Assembly: GCA_021802115.1 (NCBI GenBank)
Contig: JAKABA010000135.1
Location: 1 to 10,443, forward strand
Length of the DNA: 10,443 nt
Reading direction: 5' to 3'
From: a bacterium
GTDB lineage: Bacteria; Chloroflexota; Dormibacteria; UBA8260; Bog-877
A program made the position numbers and the translations under genes. Each line of letters begins with the position of its first letter. The stretch's first letter is position 1. The notes beneath the pieces are model-generated. The model worked only from the letters and a program-made list of their open reading frames with translations, did no database searches and was not told the DNA's origin. Positions 1 through 6,431 of the stretch are shown in pieces.

Positions 1-96
1 GCGTCGGCGGTGGGGGAGGGAGTGGCGGCGCTGCTCGCGATCCGCAGCTATCTGCAGCAGCACCACCATCTCCCCGCAATCGATCCCAACGCGTAG
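1..96 (+). CDS. C-terminal end of a thioredoxin-reductase-like FAD/NAD(P) oxidoreductase (partial)
   Basis: Only the last 31 codons are in the window, in frame 1, ending at TAG (94-96). The visible peptide has ASAVGEG followed by a helix (VAALLAIRSYLQQ) and a His-rich tail. In thioredoxin-reductase-like flavoproteins the last FAD-contacting segment reads (A/T)SAVGEG or SAGEG and is followed by just such a helix ending in YL. The match to that family is by memory of the motif, and the N-terminal dinucleotide-binding domains lie outside the window. It probably transfers electrons from NAD(P)H through FAD to a disulfide or other acceptor. The next gene on this strand begins 87 bases later, and its functional relation to this one is unknown. 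Confidence 0.55.
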   Translation, partial: ASAVGEGVAALLAIRSYLQQHHHLPAIDPNA

Positions 97-183
97 CTCC
101 ACTGGTCAAGGGCCGCCGCCAGGGGCCGTCACCGGGGCGGTCGGTTACCATGTGCCGGCGGGGAGCGATCAGGGAGACACAGG

Positions 184-732
184 ATGCGCATAGCTGGCGA
201 GACCGTCGGCCGCCGTGGGGCGGCCGTGATTTCACTGGCAGCGGTGGCGGCGGCGATTCTGGCGGTGCACGGCTACTCGAGTCCTGGGGCACTCTCCTTG
301 CCGGGCGGCTCCGGTTCCGGGGCGGGACGGGCGTCCACGCTCAGCCCGACCGCCAAGACGACGCCTTCGCCATCGCCCCGGAGTACGAGCTCGGCCAAGC
401 CCCGGCCGAATGGAACGGCAACCCCGGGCCCGCTCCTGTCGTCCACGGCCTACGCCTCGTACACCTACCAGCTCTATCCCGGCACTCCGAGCACCATGGC
501 GCGCGCCGCGCTGGCCGGGTTCAGCTACACCGCCCGCCGCGCGGGCAGCTCGGTGGACTTCACCCTCTACGTGTCCGGCGGCGGCCAGCCCCCGATCAAG
601 AAGACCTATCCCGCCAGCGATCACATCTACTTCGTGGAGGCCAACCTGGGCGACGACTCCGGCAGCGCCGAGTACAACTTCGGCGATGACGGGTTCATCG
701 CCACCGATGCGACCGGACACGTGGTGCCCTGA
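184..732 (+). CDS. Exported or membrane-anchored protein with Ser/Thr/Pro-rich linker, function unknown
   Basis: I do not recognise a family. The 182-residue product starts with a basic stretch (R10, R11), then a hydrophobic Ala/Val/Leu segment at about 13-28, which is a signal peptide or membrane anchor. It contains no cysteine, so it is not a lipoprotein. Residues about 40-85 are a low-complexity Gly/Ser/Thr/Pro linker of the sort found in cell-wall or surface proteins. The C-terminal part (about 86-182) is rich in Tyr, Ser, Asp and alternating beta-type residues and looks like a small extracytoplasmic beta domain. The ATG is preceded by AGGGAG (171-176) at 7 bases, which supports this start. 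The DoxX-like gene follows two bases after the stop codon, so the two are probably co-transcribed and may work together in the envelope. Confidence 0.75.
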   Translation: MRIAGETVGRRGAAVISLAAVAAAILAVHGYSSPGALSLPGGSGSGAGRASTLSPTAKTTPSPSPRSTSSAKPRPNGTATPGPLLSSTAYASYTYQLYPGTPSTMARAALAGFSYTARRAGSSVDFTLYVSGGGQPPIKKTYPASDHIYFVEANLGDDSGSAEYNFGDDGFIATDATGHVVP

Positions 733-734
733 GC

Positions 735-1223
735 ATGGCCAGAAGGAACCGCCTCAATCGGGCATCGGCCCGCGCCGTCGGCAGCCCTCAGGTGGCGGCG
801 CCGTCCACCCAGCTCGCGACCGCCGGCCCCTCCCCTGATCGGGGCAGCTGGAGTGCCCAGGCCTGGGCACCCACCGGAGCTCGGGTCGCCCTCGGGCTGG
901 TGCTCCTGTGGTTCGGGGTTCACGAGCTGATCCAGCCCAGCCTGTGGACCGGCTACGTCCCCCTGATCCCGGCCACCTCCAACCTGGCGATCGGGCTGGT
1001 CCTGTTGCATGGCTGGATGCTGAGCGTCCTGGGGGTCGCCCTGGTGGTGGGGGTGGCCGCGCGGGCGGCGGCCGCGGTGAGCGCGCTGCTGCTCGCCGAG
1101 ATTGTGCTCTCGCTCACCTTCACCGGGGGGGTCTCCGACATCGTGGCCAGGGACTTCGGAGTCTTGGGACTGGCGCTGGCGGTGTTCGCGACGGCGGAGC
1201 AGGGGTGGAGGCTCAGGGACTGA
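735..1223 (+). CDS. DoxX-like four-helix integral membrane protein
   Basis: The 162-residue product has a polar N-terminal region of about 48 residues and then four hydrophobic segments at about 50-66, 84-106, 109-130 and 138-154. The first helix ends in LLWFGVHELIQPSLWTGYVP (57-76), typical of the DoxX/DoxD superfamily, where a WFG...W(T/I)GY motif follows TM1. The segment DIVARDFGVLGLALA (135-149) also fits the last helix of that family. DoxX-like proteins are membrane proteins linked in some bacteria to thiol or quinone redox chemistry; the role here is not known. The ATG lies two bases after the upstream stop with no clear ribosome-binding site, so translation is probably coupled to the exported protein. 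A later start that trims the polar N-terminus cannot be excluded. Confidence 0.72.
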   Translation: MARRNRLNRASARAVGSPQVAAPSTQLATAGPSPDRGSWSAQAWAPTGARVALGLVLLWFGVHELIQPSLWTGYVPLIPATSNLAIGLVLLHGWMLSVLGVALVVGVAARAAAAVSALLLAEIVLSLTFTGGVSDIVARDFGVLGLALAVFATAEQGWRLRD

Positions 1224-1255
1224 GCCGGGCCTTTGGGGAGTGGGCCTCCCGGCTC
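1222..1255. terminator. Hairpin between convergent genes, candidate bidirectional terminator
   Basis: GAGCCGGG (1222-1229) pairs perfectly with CCCGGCTC (1248-1255) around an 18-base loop that can pair further. The left arm begins inside the stop codon of the DoxX-like gene. The converging enoyl-CoA hydratase gene ends at 1273. There is no T-run on either side, so it is a plausible transcription barrier rather than a standard intrinsic terminator. Confidence 0.45.
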
Positions 1256-1272
1256 TGAGGGCCCGGCCCCGC

Positions 1273-2049
1273 TCAGCGCCTCCAGTCGGGCCGCCGGCGC
1301 TCTCTGAAGGCGGCCATCCCCTCGGCGCCCTCGGGGCTGGAGAAGAGCCGCCGGGAGAGCTCCACCATCGCCTGATAGGCCGCTTCCTCATCCAGGGCCG
1401 GGACCTCTCGGACCAACCGCCGGATCTCCCGCTGGGCGGATGGTGCTCCGCCGGCCAATTCATGGACCAGCATCCCGGTCCGTTCCGCGACCTCCTCGGG
1501 ATCCACCACGTGGTTCACGAGCCCCGCGGCCGATGCCTCGACAGCATCGAAGGTACGCCCGGTCAGGAAGAGCTCCAGGGCACGGCTCAGCGGCATCTTG
1601 GCCAGCACGGGGACCGCGATGACCGCCGGGGCGACCCCGACCTTCACCTCGCTGAACGCGAAGGTGGCGGCGCTCGTCGCGACCACGATGTCACTCTCAG
1701 CGACCAGGCCCATGCCGCCGCCGCGCACCGCTCCCCGGACCTCCGCGATCACGGGCTGCGGCAGCGCGCGGATGAGCCTTAGGACCGGCACCAGCGCGCC
1801 CGCGCCCGGACTGGCCCCACGCTCTCGCCGCGCCTCCAGCTGCTCCTTCAGGTCGGCGCCGGAGCAGAACACCGACCCGGTATGGCCCAGGATGACGACC
1901 CGGACCGCGCTGGCCTTCGCGGCGGCGGTCAACGCAGCGGTGAGCTGACCAAGCAGCGCCTCGGAGAGCGCATTGCGGTTGGCCGGCGAGTCCAGCTGGA
2001 TCCGCCGGGCCGGACCCTCATCCTGGACCGAGACTAGCTCTTCGGGCAA
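1273..2049 (-). CDS. Enoyl-CoA hydratase/isomerase (crotonase) family protein
   Basis: The 258-residue product has the length of a single-domain crotonase. These enzymes add water to, or isomerise, 2-enoyl-CoA thioesters in the cytoplasm, usually in fatty-acid or branched-chain amino-acid breakdown. Oxyanion-hole segments are visible: FCSGADL (61-67) and RGGGMGL (109-115). The glutamate equivalent to rat Glu164 is present in FSEV (E134), but the position of Glu144 (GGGxE) is Gly114. The pattern GGGxGL...FSEVKVGVAPAVI and the later LTGRTFDA (162-169) recall methylglutaconyl-CoA hydratase-like (LiuC) proteins more than the FadB type; this sub-assignment is by recollection. I chose TTG at 2049 because AGGAG lies 6 bases upstream and the protein then begins PEELVSVQDEG, as relatives do. 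An ATG at 2163 is in frame but would add 38 atypical residues. The gene lies 175 bases after the helicase gene and may have its own promoter. Confidence 0.88.
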   Translation of the reverse strand: MPEELVSVQDEGPARRIQLDSPANRNALSEALLGQLTAALTAAAKASAVRVVILGHTGSVFCSGADLKEQLEARRERGASPGAGALVPVLRLIRALPQPVIAEVRGAVRGGGMGLVAESDIVVATSAATFAFSEVKVGVAPAVIAVPVLAKMPLSRALELFLTGRTFDAVEASAAGLVNHVVDPEEVAERTGMLVHELAGGAPSAQREIRRLVREVPALDEEAAYQAMVELSRRLFSSPEGAEGMAAFRERRRPDWRR

Positions 2050-2055
2050 GTGCGA

Positions 2056-2060
2056 CTCCT
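2056..2060 (-). promoter_or_regulatory. Ribosome-binding site deciding the TTG start of the enoyl-CoA hydratase
   Basis: On the minus strand this reads AGGAG, followed by six bases (TCGCAC) and TTG. There is no ATG or GTG in frame nearby with a comparable site, so this Shine-Dalgarno sequence is the main argument for the TTG start at 2049. Confidence 0.6.
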
Positions 2061-2121
2061 GCGGCTGCGAGACTGGACAGGCTTCTCTAATGGTAGGGAA
2101 GTTGAGGCGGCTCAACCGCCA

Positions 2122-2146
2122 GGTGAACCTCCGGTGCCGGTGAACC
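2122..2146. repeat. Pair of direct repeats GGTGAACC upstream of the enoyl-CoA hydratase gene
   Basis: GGTGAACC occurs at 2122-2129 and again at 2139-2146, a centre-to-centre distance of 17 bases. The two copies lie 70-100 bases upstream of the TTG start. They could be half-sites for a regulator binding near the promoter, but no partner regulator is visible in the window and an 8-base repeat can arise by chance. Confidence 0.35.
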
Positions 2147-2176
2147 GTGATCGGCGCGCTCATTCAAAGTCCGAGT

Positions 2177-2194
2177 GGCCGGTGGGCTCCGGCC
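2177..2194 (-). terminator. GC-rich hairpin after the helicase gene, candidate terminator
   Basis: GGCCGG (2177-2182) and CCGGCC (2189-2194) form a perfect six-pair stem with a six-base loop, 30-50 bases past the helicase stop codon. No T-run follows on the minus strand. It could end or attenuate the parA-to-helicase transcript before the enoyl-CoA hydratase gene. Confidence 0.35.
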
Positions 2195-2224
2195 GGCCCC
2201 CGGGCCCTGCGGACCCGCGATCGC

Positions 2225-4636
2225 TCAGAGTCGGCGGATCAGATCTCGCTCCAGGCTCTCACGCGCCGCTCTCACCTCAGGAAGCAACTCCCACCCTGAG
2301 AGCGCCTGCTCCATCTGGCGCAGGAGCGAGTAGCAGGACTTGGTGCCCCGGAGCGCGTCGCCGGGATCCACCCCGGGGGGAGGCTGGAGCTGATCCAGCG
2401 GCACTCCGCGGCTCCAGTTGTACACGTACTCCACGTAGTCGAGTGACACCGGCCGGCTCTCGGAGATCCCGTGCTCCGCCTCCAGACGGGCCAGCTCGCG
2501 CTGAGCCTGCGCCAGGGTGCGAGCGAGCTGGTCGACGCGCCGGGTCGGCATGCGGCGCCGCGGGGTGAACTTCGCGGAGCCGCGGTCGTCCGCTGCCAGC
2601 ATCACGATGACCGCGCACAGCTCCTCGGTTCGCAGGCCCGTGAGCCACCCCTCCGCGACCGCCTGGGCGACCAGCAGGGTGTTCTCCCCGTACACTGCGG
2701 CTGCCAGCATCCCGAGACGGGTGGGCCGGTCGTTCTGCAGATGGCCCAGCTCGGTGAGCACCGCCCGGTACGCTCGAAGCTGGTCGCGATACTCGTGCTG
2801 GCGTTGCTGGGCCACCGCGGCGGCCTCCTCCAGAGAGCGCTCCAGCTCCAGCACCTCTTCCCGCACCCCCCGGTGCTCCGGGAGATAGGGGCAGTGGCGG
2901 CAGGGAGACTGGGCCACCTGCCGCTCGCGCTCATGAATCGCGCGCCGTTGCTGCTCCAGGCGCCCGGCGGGGTCTCTCGAATCCGCCCCAAAACGCCCCT
3001 GCCGACGATCCCGAAAGTGCTGCCGACGAAGTTGGCGGGCCTGCTCACGCGCCAGGCTGAGCGCCGCCTGGGCGCCGAGGAACTGGCTCAGGGTGCGCTC
3101 CGTGCATCTGACCTTGGGATGCTTGAAATGACGCGCCTTCAGGTCTCGGAGGCGCGCCTCCACATTGGGGCGGCGCAGCTGCACATTCTCCAGCGCCCGC
3201 AGCCGTTGGTGCTGGCCGAATGACTGTTCCAGCAGGATCTCCGCCTCGGCCGGGGTCTTGCGCCGCAGCAGATTCAGGGTCATGTTGTAGGTGGGGGCGA
3301 ACTTGGATTCGACCGCCATGTCGTTCCCGAGCAGGGTCTCGCAGATGACTCCCAGGTCCACCTCGGGGTCGCGCAGGACGATCCCGTGCCCGATGGGGTC
3401 GATGCCGCGCCTGCCGGCACGTCCCAGCAGCTGGGTGAGCTGTCCCGAGCGCAGGGGCGCGAATCCCTGGCCGTCGAACTTGGTGAAGGTGGAGATGACA
3501 CAGGCACGGGCCGGCATGTTGAGCCCCAACGCCAGAGTCTCGGTGGCGAACACCACCTTGAGCAATCCGCGCTGGAAGAGCTCCTCCACGGTCTCCTTGA
3601 CGTAGGGCAGCAGGCCCGCGTGGTGGACCGCCACGCCCGCCCGGAGCATGCTCATGTTGAGGGCGCCGGTGTAGAGCGCGGCCTCGTCAGGGTCGTGGAT
3701 CGTGCCCAGACGCTCGGTTAGGACCTCGTCGATGGCGAACTTCTCCTCCAGGGAGGTGAGGTCAACCGCATGGGTAGAGCACCGCCCCAGCGCCTCTCGA
3801 CAGCCCTTGCGGGAGAAGATGAAGTAGATCGCGGGCAGCATCTCCTGCAGCCGCAGTTCCTCGACGACTCGCAGGAGGTCATTGTCGGAGCTGAGAAAGG
3901 TGCGGTTCCCATAGAGGCGCCGGTCGCCCTCGGCCTCCCTCTGGGCCAGCTCCAGGGTCTGCCGATCCAGCCGCCCTTTGGCATCCAGGAGGGGCAGGAA
4001 GCGGTTGCGCAATCCCAGCCAGGTTCGCAGCTCCACCGGGCGGTCGCGGCGCAGCACCACCGCCATGGGGCCACGCCTCTCCTGCATCCAGCTGGCCACC
4101 TCGTCGACGTTGGTGATGGTCGCCGACAGGCCGATGAAGCGGATGTGGGCTGGGGCCTGGATGATCACCTCTTCCCAGACTGTCCCCCGCGGGTACTCGT
4201 CGATGTAGTGGACCTCGTCCAACACCACCCAGCGCACCGAGGCCAGGGAGTCGGGATCGTCGTAGATCAGGTTGCGCAGGATCTCGGTCGTCATGACCAC
4301 CACCGGGGCCTCCGGGTTGATGGAGGTCTCACCGGTCACCAGCCCCACCGTGGCATCCCCGTGGACCCGCTTGAGGTCCCCGTACTTCTGGTTGGAGAGG
4401 GCCTTGAGTGGGGTGGTGTAGAGGACCCGCTCCCCGCCACCGCGGTGAAGGCTCTCCCAGATCGCCCACTCCGCGACCACGGTCTTGCCGCTGCTGGTGG
4501 GTGCGCTCACCAAAACCCCGGCATGGTCCTGCAGCGCCGAGATCGCCTGCTCCTGGAAGGGGTCGAGGGTAAAGGAAAGGGTGCTGGCGAAGTCCGCGAA
4601 CTGGGAGGTGGCCGGCCCGCCCCCCGGGGCCTCCAC
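2225..4636 (-). CDS. helY: HelY-like Ski2/Mtr4-family superfamily 2 helicase
   Basis: An ATP-dependent helicase of 803 residues. Visible motifs: Q-type FQEQ (27-30); Walker A APTSSGKT (45-52); TTPLKALSNQK (motif Ia, 74-84); DEVH (motif II, 140-143); SAT (motif III, 171-173); VHHAGLLP (338-344); ALGLNMPA (369-376); and QLLGRAGRRG (motif VI, 402-411). TYNMTLNLL (449-457) is typical of the Ski2/Mtr4 branch. Residues about 480-640 form a charged helical region carrying a CxxC pair (C579, C582), and the C-terminus (about 640-803) fits a DSHCT domain. Bacterial HelY relatives share the SPCxxCP element, as I recall them. HelY is an actinobacterial cytoplasmic helicase thought to act on nucleic acid structure; its substrate is not settled. 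The protein is somewhat shorter than mycobacterial HelY (about 900). The GTG start at 4636 shares its G with the lgt stop codon (TAGTG), with no Shine-Dalgarno site, so translation is probably by reinitiation after lgt. Confidence 0.93.
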   Translation of the reverse strand: MEAPGGGPATSQFADFASTLSFTLDPFQEQAISALQDHAGVLVSAPTSSGKTVVAEWAIWESLHRGGGERVLYTTPLKALSNQKYGDLKRVHGDATVGLVTGETSINPEAPVVVMTTEILRNLIYDDPDSLASVRWVVLDEVHYIDEYPRGTVWEEVIIQAPAHIRFIGLSATITNVDEVASWMQERRGPMAVVLRRDRPVELRTWLGLRNRFLPLLDAKGRLDRQTLELAQREAEGDRRLYGNRTFLSSDNDLLRVVEELRLQEMLPAIYFIFSRKGCREALGRCSTHAVDLTSLEEKFAIDEVLTERLGTIHDPDEAALYTGALNMSMLRAGVAVHHAGLLPYVKETVEELFQRGLLKVVFATETLALGLNMPARACVISTFTKFDGQGFAPLRSGQLTQLLGRAGRRGIDPIGHGIVLRDPEVDLGVICETLLGNDMAVESKFAPTYNMTLNLLRRKTPAEAEILLEQSFGQHQRLRALENVQLRRPNVEARLRDLKARHFKHPKVRCTERTLSQFLGAQAALSLAREQARQLRRQHFRDRRQGRFGADSRDPAGRLEQQRRAIHERERQVAQSPCRHCPYLPEHRGVREEVLELERSLEEAAAVAQQRQHEYRDQLRAYRAVLTELGHLQNDRPTRLGMLAAAVYGENTLLVAQAVAEGWLTGLRTEELCAVIVMLAADDRGSAKFTPRRRMPTRRVDQLARTLAQAQRELARLEAEHGISESRPVSLDYVEYVYNWSRGVPLDQLQPPPGVDPGDALRGTKSCYSLLRQMEQALSGWELLPEVRAARESLERDLIRRL

Positions 4637-5481
4637 TAGGAGGCGGTCTCGGCCACGCCTTCCGGCTGCGCCGCCCGCGGCTGGCGGTTGGTCCTGAACC
4701 AGGCGTAGATCAGGATTGGCACTCCGATCAGGAGTACCCCGAGGGAGGTGAGTTGAGCCTGCTTCAGGCCGAAGGCGATGTAGGGCACGTTCACTGGGTT
4801 GCGCAGGAAGAAGAGCCCGAACTGAGTGATCGGGTAGGCGATGATGTAGGTGATCCCGATCCAGCCGTCGGGCACGTTGCGCTTGCGCAGGTAGATCAGG
4901 AGGCCCAGAACCATCAGGATCAGGATTGCCTCATAGGCTGCCGCGGGCTGATAGGCCACGTTGAGCTTGGGCGCGAACGTGTGGGGATTGGTGTAGGCGG
5001 TCGCCCAGGGCAGGTTGGACGGGTAGCCCAGGATGTCGCCGTTGATGATGTTGCCGATCCGGCCGATCGGTTGGCCCACCGCCGCGAAGAAGGCCGCGGC
5101 GTCCAGCAGGATCCAGAAGTTGACCTTCTCCCGCCAGGCCATGAAGAGCATGGTGGCTGAGGCCAGGAAGATGGCTCCGAAGAAGGCCATCCCCCCCTCC
5201 CAGAAGGCGAGGATCTGGCCGGGGTGGGTGATGTAGTACAGCGCGCCCGACTGGAGGTCGTAGAACAGCCGTCCCCCGATCAGGCCGGCGACGACTGCCC
5301 AGAACGCGATCCAGCTGGTCTTGCTCCGCGGGATCCCGTGGCGTTCGGCGTAGGGGAGCGCCACCTGCAGCCCCACGATGATCGCCACCGCGTAGCCCAC
5401 CCCGTACCAGTGGATGGTGAGCGGTCCCAACTTGAAGATGGGATCGATACCGATCTTTATGATCGCGACCAGCGGGCTCAC
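4636..5481 (-). CDS. lgt: Prolipoprotein diacylglyceryl transferase
   Basis: Lgt moves the diacylglyceryl group of phosphatidylglycerol onto the lipobox cysteine of prolipoproteins in the cytoplasmic membrane, the first step of lipoprotein maturation. The 281-residue product has about seven hydrophobic helices. The family signature is GRIGNIINGDILGYPSNLPW (140-159), with GGRLFYDL (69-76), WEGGMAFFGA (94-103), YQPAAAYE (177-184) and FLRNP (225-229). The position of E. coli His103 (GGMSFHGG) is Phe101 here; Actinobacteria also lack His there as I recall, so this need not mean loss of function. I chose GTG at 5481 because it overlaps the DUF503 stop by four bases (GTGA), has GGAG 11 bases upstream, and gives the usual short N-terminus; the open frame continues to 5550 but that extension is low-complexity. 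The C-terminal tail is short and polar. Confidence 0.95.
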   Translation of the reverse strand: MSPLVAIIKIGIDPIFKLGPLTIHWYGVGYAVAIIVGLQVALPYAERHGIPRSKTSWIAFWAVVAGLIGGRLFYDLQSGALYYITHPGQILAFWEGGMAFFGAIFLASATMLFMAWREKVNFWILLDAAAFFAAVGQPIGRIGNIINGDILGYPSNLPWATAYTNPHTFAPKLNVAYQPAAAYEAILILMVLGLLIYLRKRNVPDGWIGITYIIAYPITQFGLFFLRNPVNVPYIAFGLKQAQLTSLGVLLIGVPILIYAWFRTNRQPRAAQPEGVAETAS

Positions 5482-5774
5482 AGGTTGATCAGCTCCATCT
5501 GCGTGTTCGTGACCAGGGCCTCGCCCGAGCCTCCATCCGCCTCCACCCAATTGGCGACCTTGCTCAGCATCTCGTCCGCGTGCCGACGGTCATTGCTGAC
5601 GCAGCTGACCCCGATCACCGCCAGCTGCCAGCTGTCCAGGTTGTCCACCTCGGCCACGGCGATGTTGAAGGTCCGGCGCATCCTGGCGGTCAGCGAGCCC
5701 ACCACCTGCCGCTTGGCCTTGAGTGAACGGCTCTCGGGGATGTGCAGGGTGAGCACCAGGCTGCCAATGACCAC
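5478..5774 (-). CDS. DUF503 / YlxP-like protein
   Basis: The 98-residue protein matches the small DUF503 (YlxP) family along its length: an N-terminal beta strand (IGSLVLTLHIP, 3-13), SRSLKAKR (15-22), a helix, FNIAVAEVD (36-44), a Trp at 49, then AVIGVSCVSND (52-62). YlxP proteins are small alpha/beta proteins found in Firmicutes, Actinobacteria and Chloroflexota, often near translation or ribosome-maturation genes; their biochemical role is poorly known. The start is GTG with no strong ribosome-binding site. Its stop codon overlaps the lgt start by four bases, so the two are likely coupled. It is separated from the upstream metallo-hydrolase by 42 bases. Confidence 0.9.
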   Translation of the reverse strand: MVIGSLVLTLHIPESRSLKAKRQVVGSLTARMRRTFNIAVAEVDNLDSWQLAVIGVSCVSNDRRHADEMLSKVANWVEADGGSGEALVTNTQMELINL

Positions 5775-5816
5775 CGGGTCAGTGTAGGAGGTTCCCCGCC
5801 AAGCCGCCGCCGGGGC

Positions 5817-6431
5817 TCAGCCCGCTCGCCGCAGCAGCTCCATCACCACGTTCTGCCGACGTTCCTGGCCAACCGTGGTGGTGGGCCCGTGACCGGGGTA
5901 GATGACCGTGTTTTCGGGCAGGCTGAGCAGCCGGGACACCACCGCCGTGACCTGTCGGGGCAGGTCGATGTCCGGCAGGTTGGTGGGACCCAGGTCACCC
6001 GCGCGCAGGGTGTCGCCGGTGAACAGGTGGTTGCCCACCTTGAAGCAGAGGCTGCCCGGCGAGTGCCCGGGGGTGAAGATGACCTCCAGCTCGAAGTCGC
6101 CGAATTCGAGGCGGTCCCCGTCCACGAGGTAGCGATCCGCCGAGCGCAGGTACTGCTTGGCATCCAGAAGGCTGAGCCCGGTCTCCCCGCCCACCGCCTC
6201 ACGGACCTCATCCTTGGCGGCGGCGTGATTGCGGTGGCCGTGGGTGCACACGATGTGCCGCACCTGGTACGGGCGGCACTGCTCGGCGATCTTCGCCGGG
6301 TCCGCCCCCGGGTCGATCACCACCGCCTCCTGGCTGCGGGCGCAGCCGAGGAGATAGCAGTTGGTGGGCTGGCTGCCCTCGACCTTGATCCGCGCGATCT
6401 GCAGGCGCGGGCGCGGGGTGGCGCTGCTCAG
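5817..6431 (-). CDS. Metallo-beta-lactamase-fold hydrolase with probable CTG start
   Basis: A 204-residue hydrolase of the glyoxalase-II-like branch if translated from CTG at 6431. Metal-binding positions: H64-G-H66-R-N68-H69, H123 (PGHSPGS), D140 (FTGDTL) and H181 (YPGHGP). The usual Asp of HxHxDH is Asn68. These enzymes hydrolyse thioesters or similar bonds with one or two metals; the substrate here is unknown. The first ATG/GTG/TTG in frame is GTG at 6323 (residue 37), which would delete the first strands of the fold (IARIKVEG...TNCYLL, 12-28). That segment is family-like and continuous with the body, so the true start must be upstream. CTG at 6431 has GAGGAA five bases before it and overlaps the preceding stop as CTGA, like the GTGA at lgt. 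CTG at 6404 is the alternative. A sequencing error at the start is also possible. Confidence 0.85.
   Translation of the reverse strand: MSSATPRPRLQIARIKVEGSQPTNCYLLGCARSQEAVVIDPGADPAKIAEQCRPYQVRHIVCTHGHRNHAAAKDEVREAVGGETGLSLLDAKQYLRSADRYLVDGDRLEFGDFELEVIFTPGHSPGSLCFKVGNHLFTGDTLRAGDLGPTNLPDIDLPRQVTAVVSRLLSLPENTVIYPGHGPTTTVGQERRQNVVMELLRRAG

Noticed and set aside
2050..2163. ATG start at 2163 for the enoyl-CoA hydratase
   Set aside because: It would add 38 Arg/His-rich residues not seen in crotonases, while TTG at 2049 has a good ribosome-binding site and yields the family length.
3770..4639. 289-codon + strand open frame opposite the helicase N-terminus
   Set aside because: Same kind of antisense shadow; the minus strand encodes helicase motifs throughout.
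5482..5550. Longer Lgt start at 5550
   Set aside because: The extra 23 residues are Gly/Arg low-complexity and lie entirely within the DUF503 gene; the GTG at 5481 fits the family and overlaps the stop in the usual GTGA form.
5775..5816. CCCCG/CGGGG inverted repeat between the metallo-hydrolase and DUF503 genes
   Set aside because: The stem is short, the loop is long and there is no T-run; an operon-internal terminator is not supported.
5817..6323. GTG 6323 as the metallo-hydrolase start
   Set aside because: It removes the first strands of the fold although family-like sequence continues in frame upstream.
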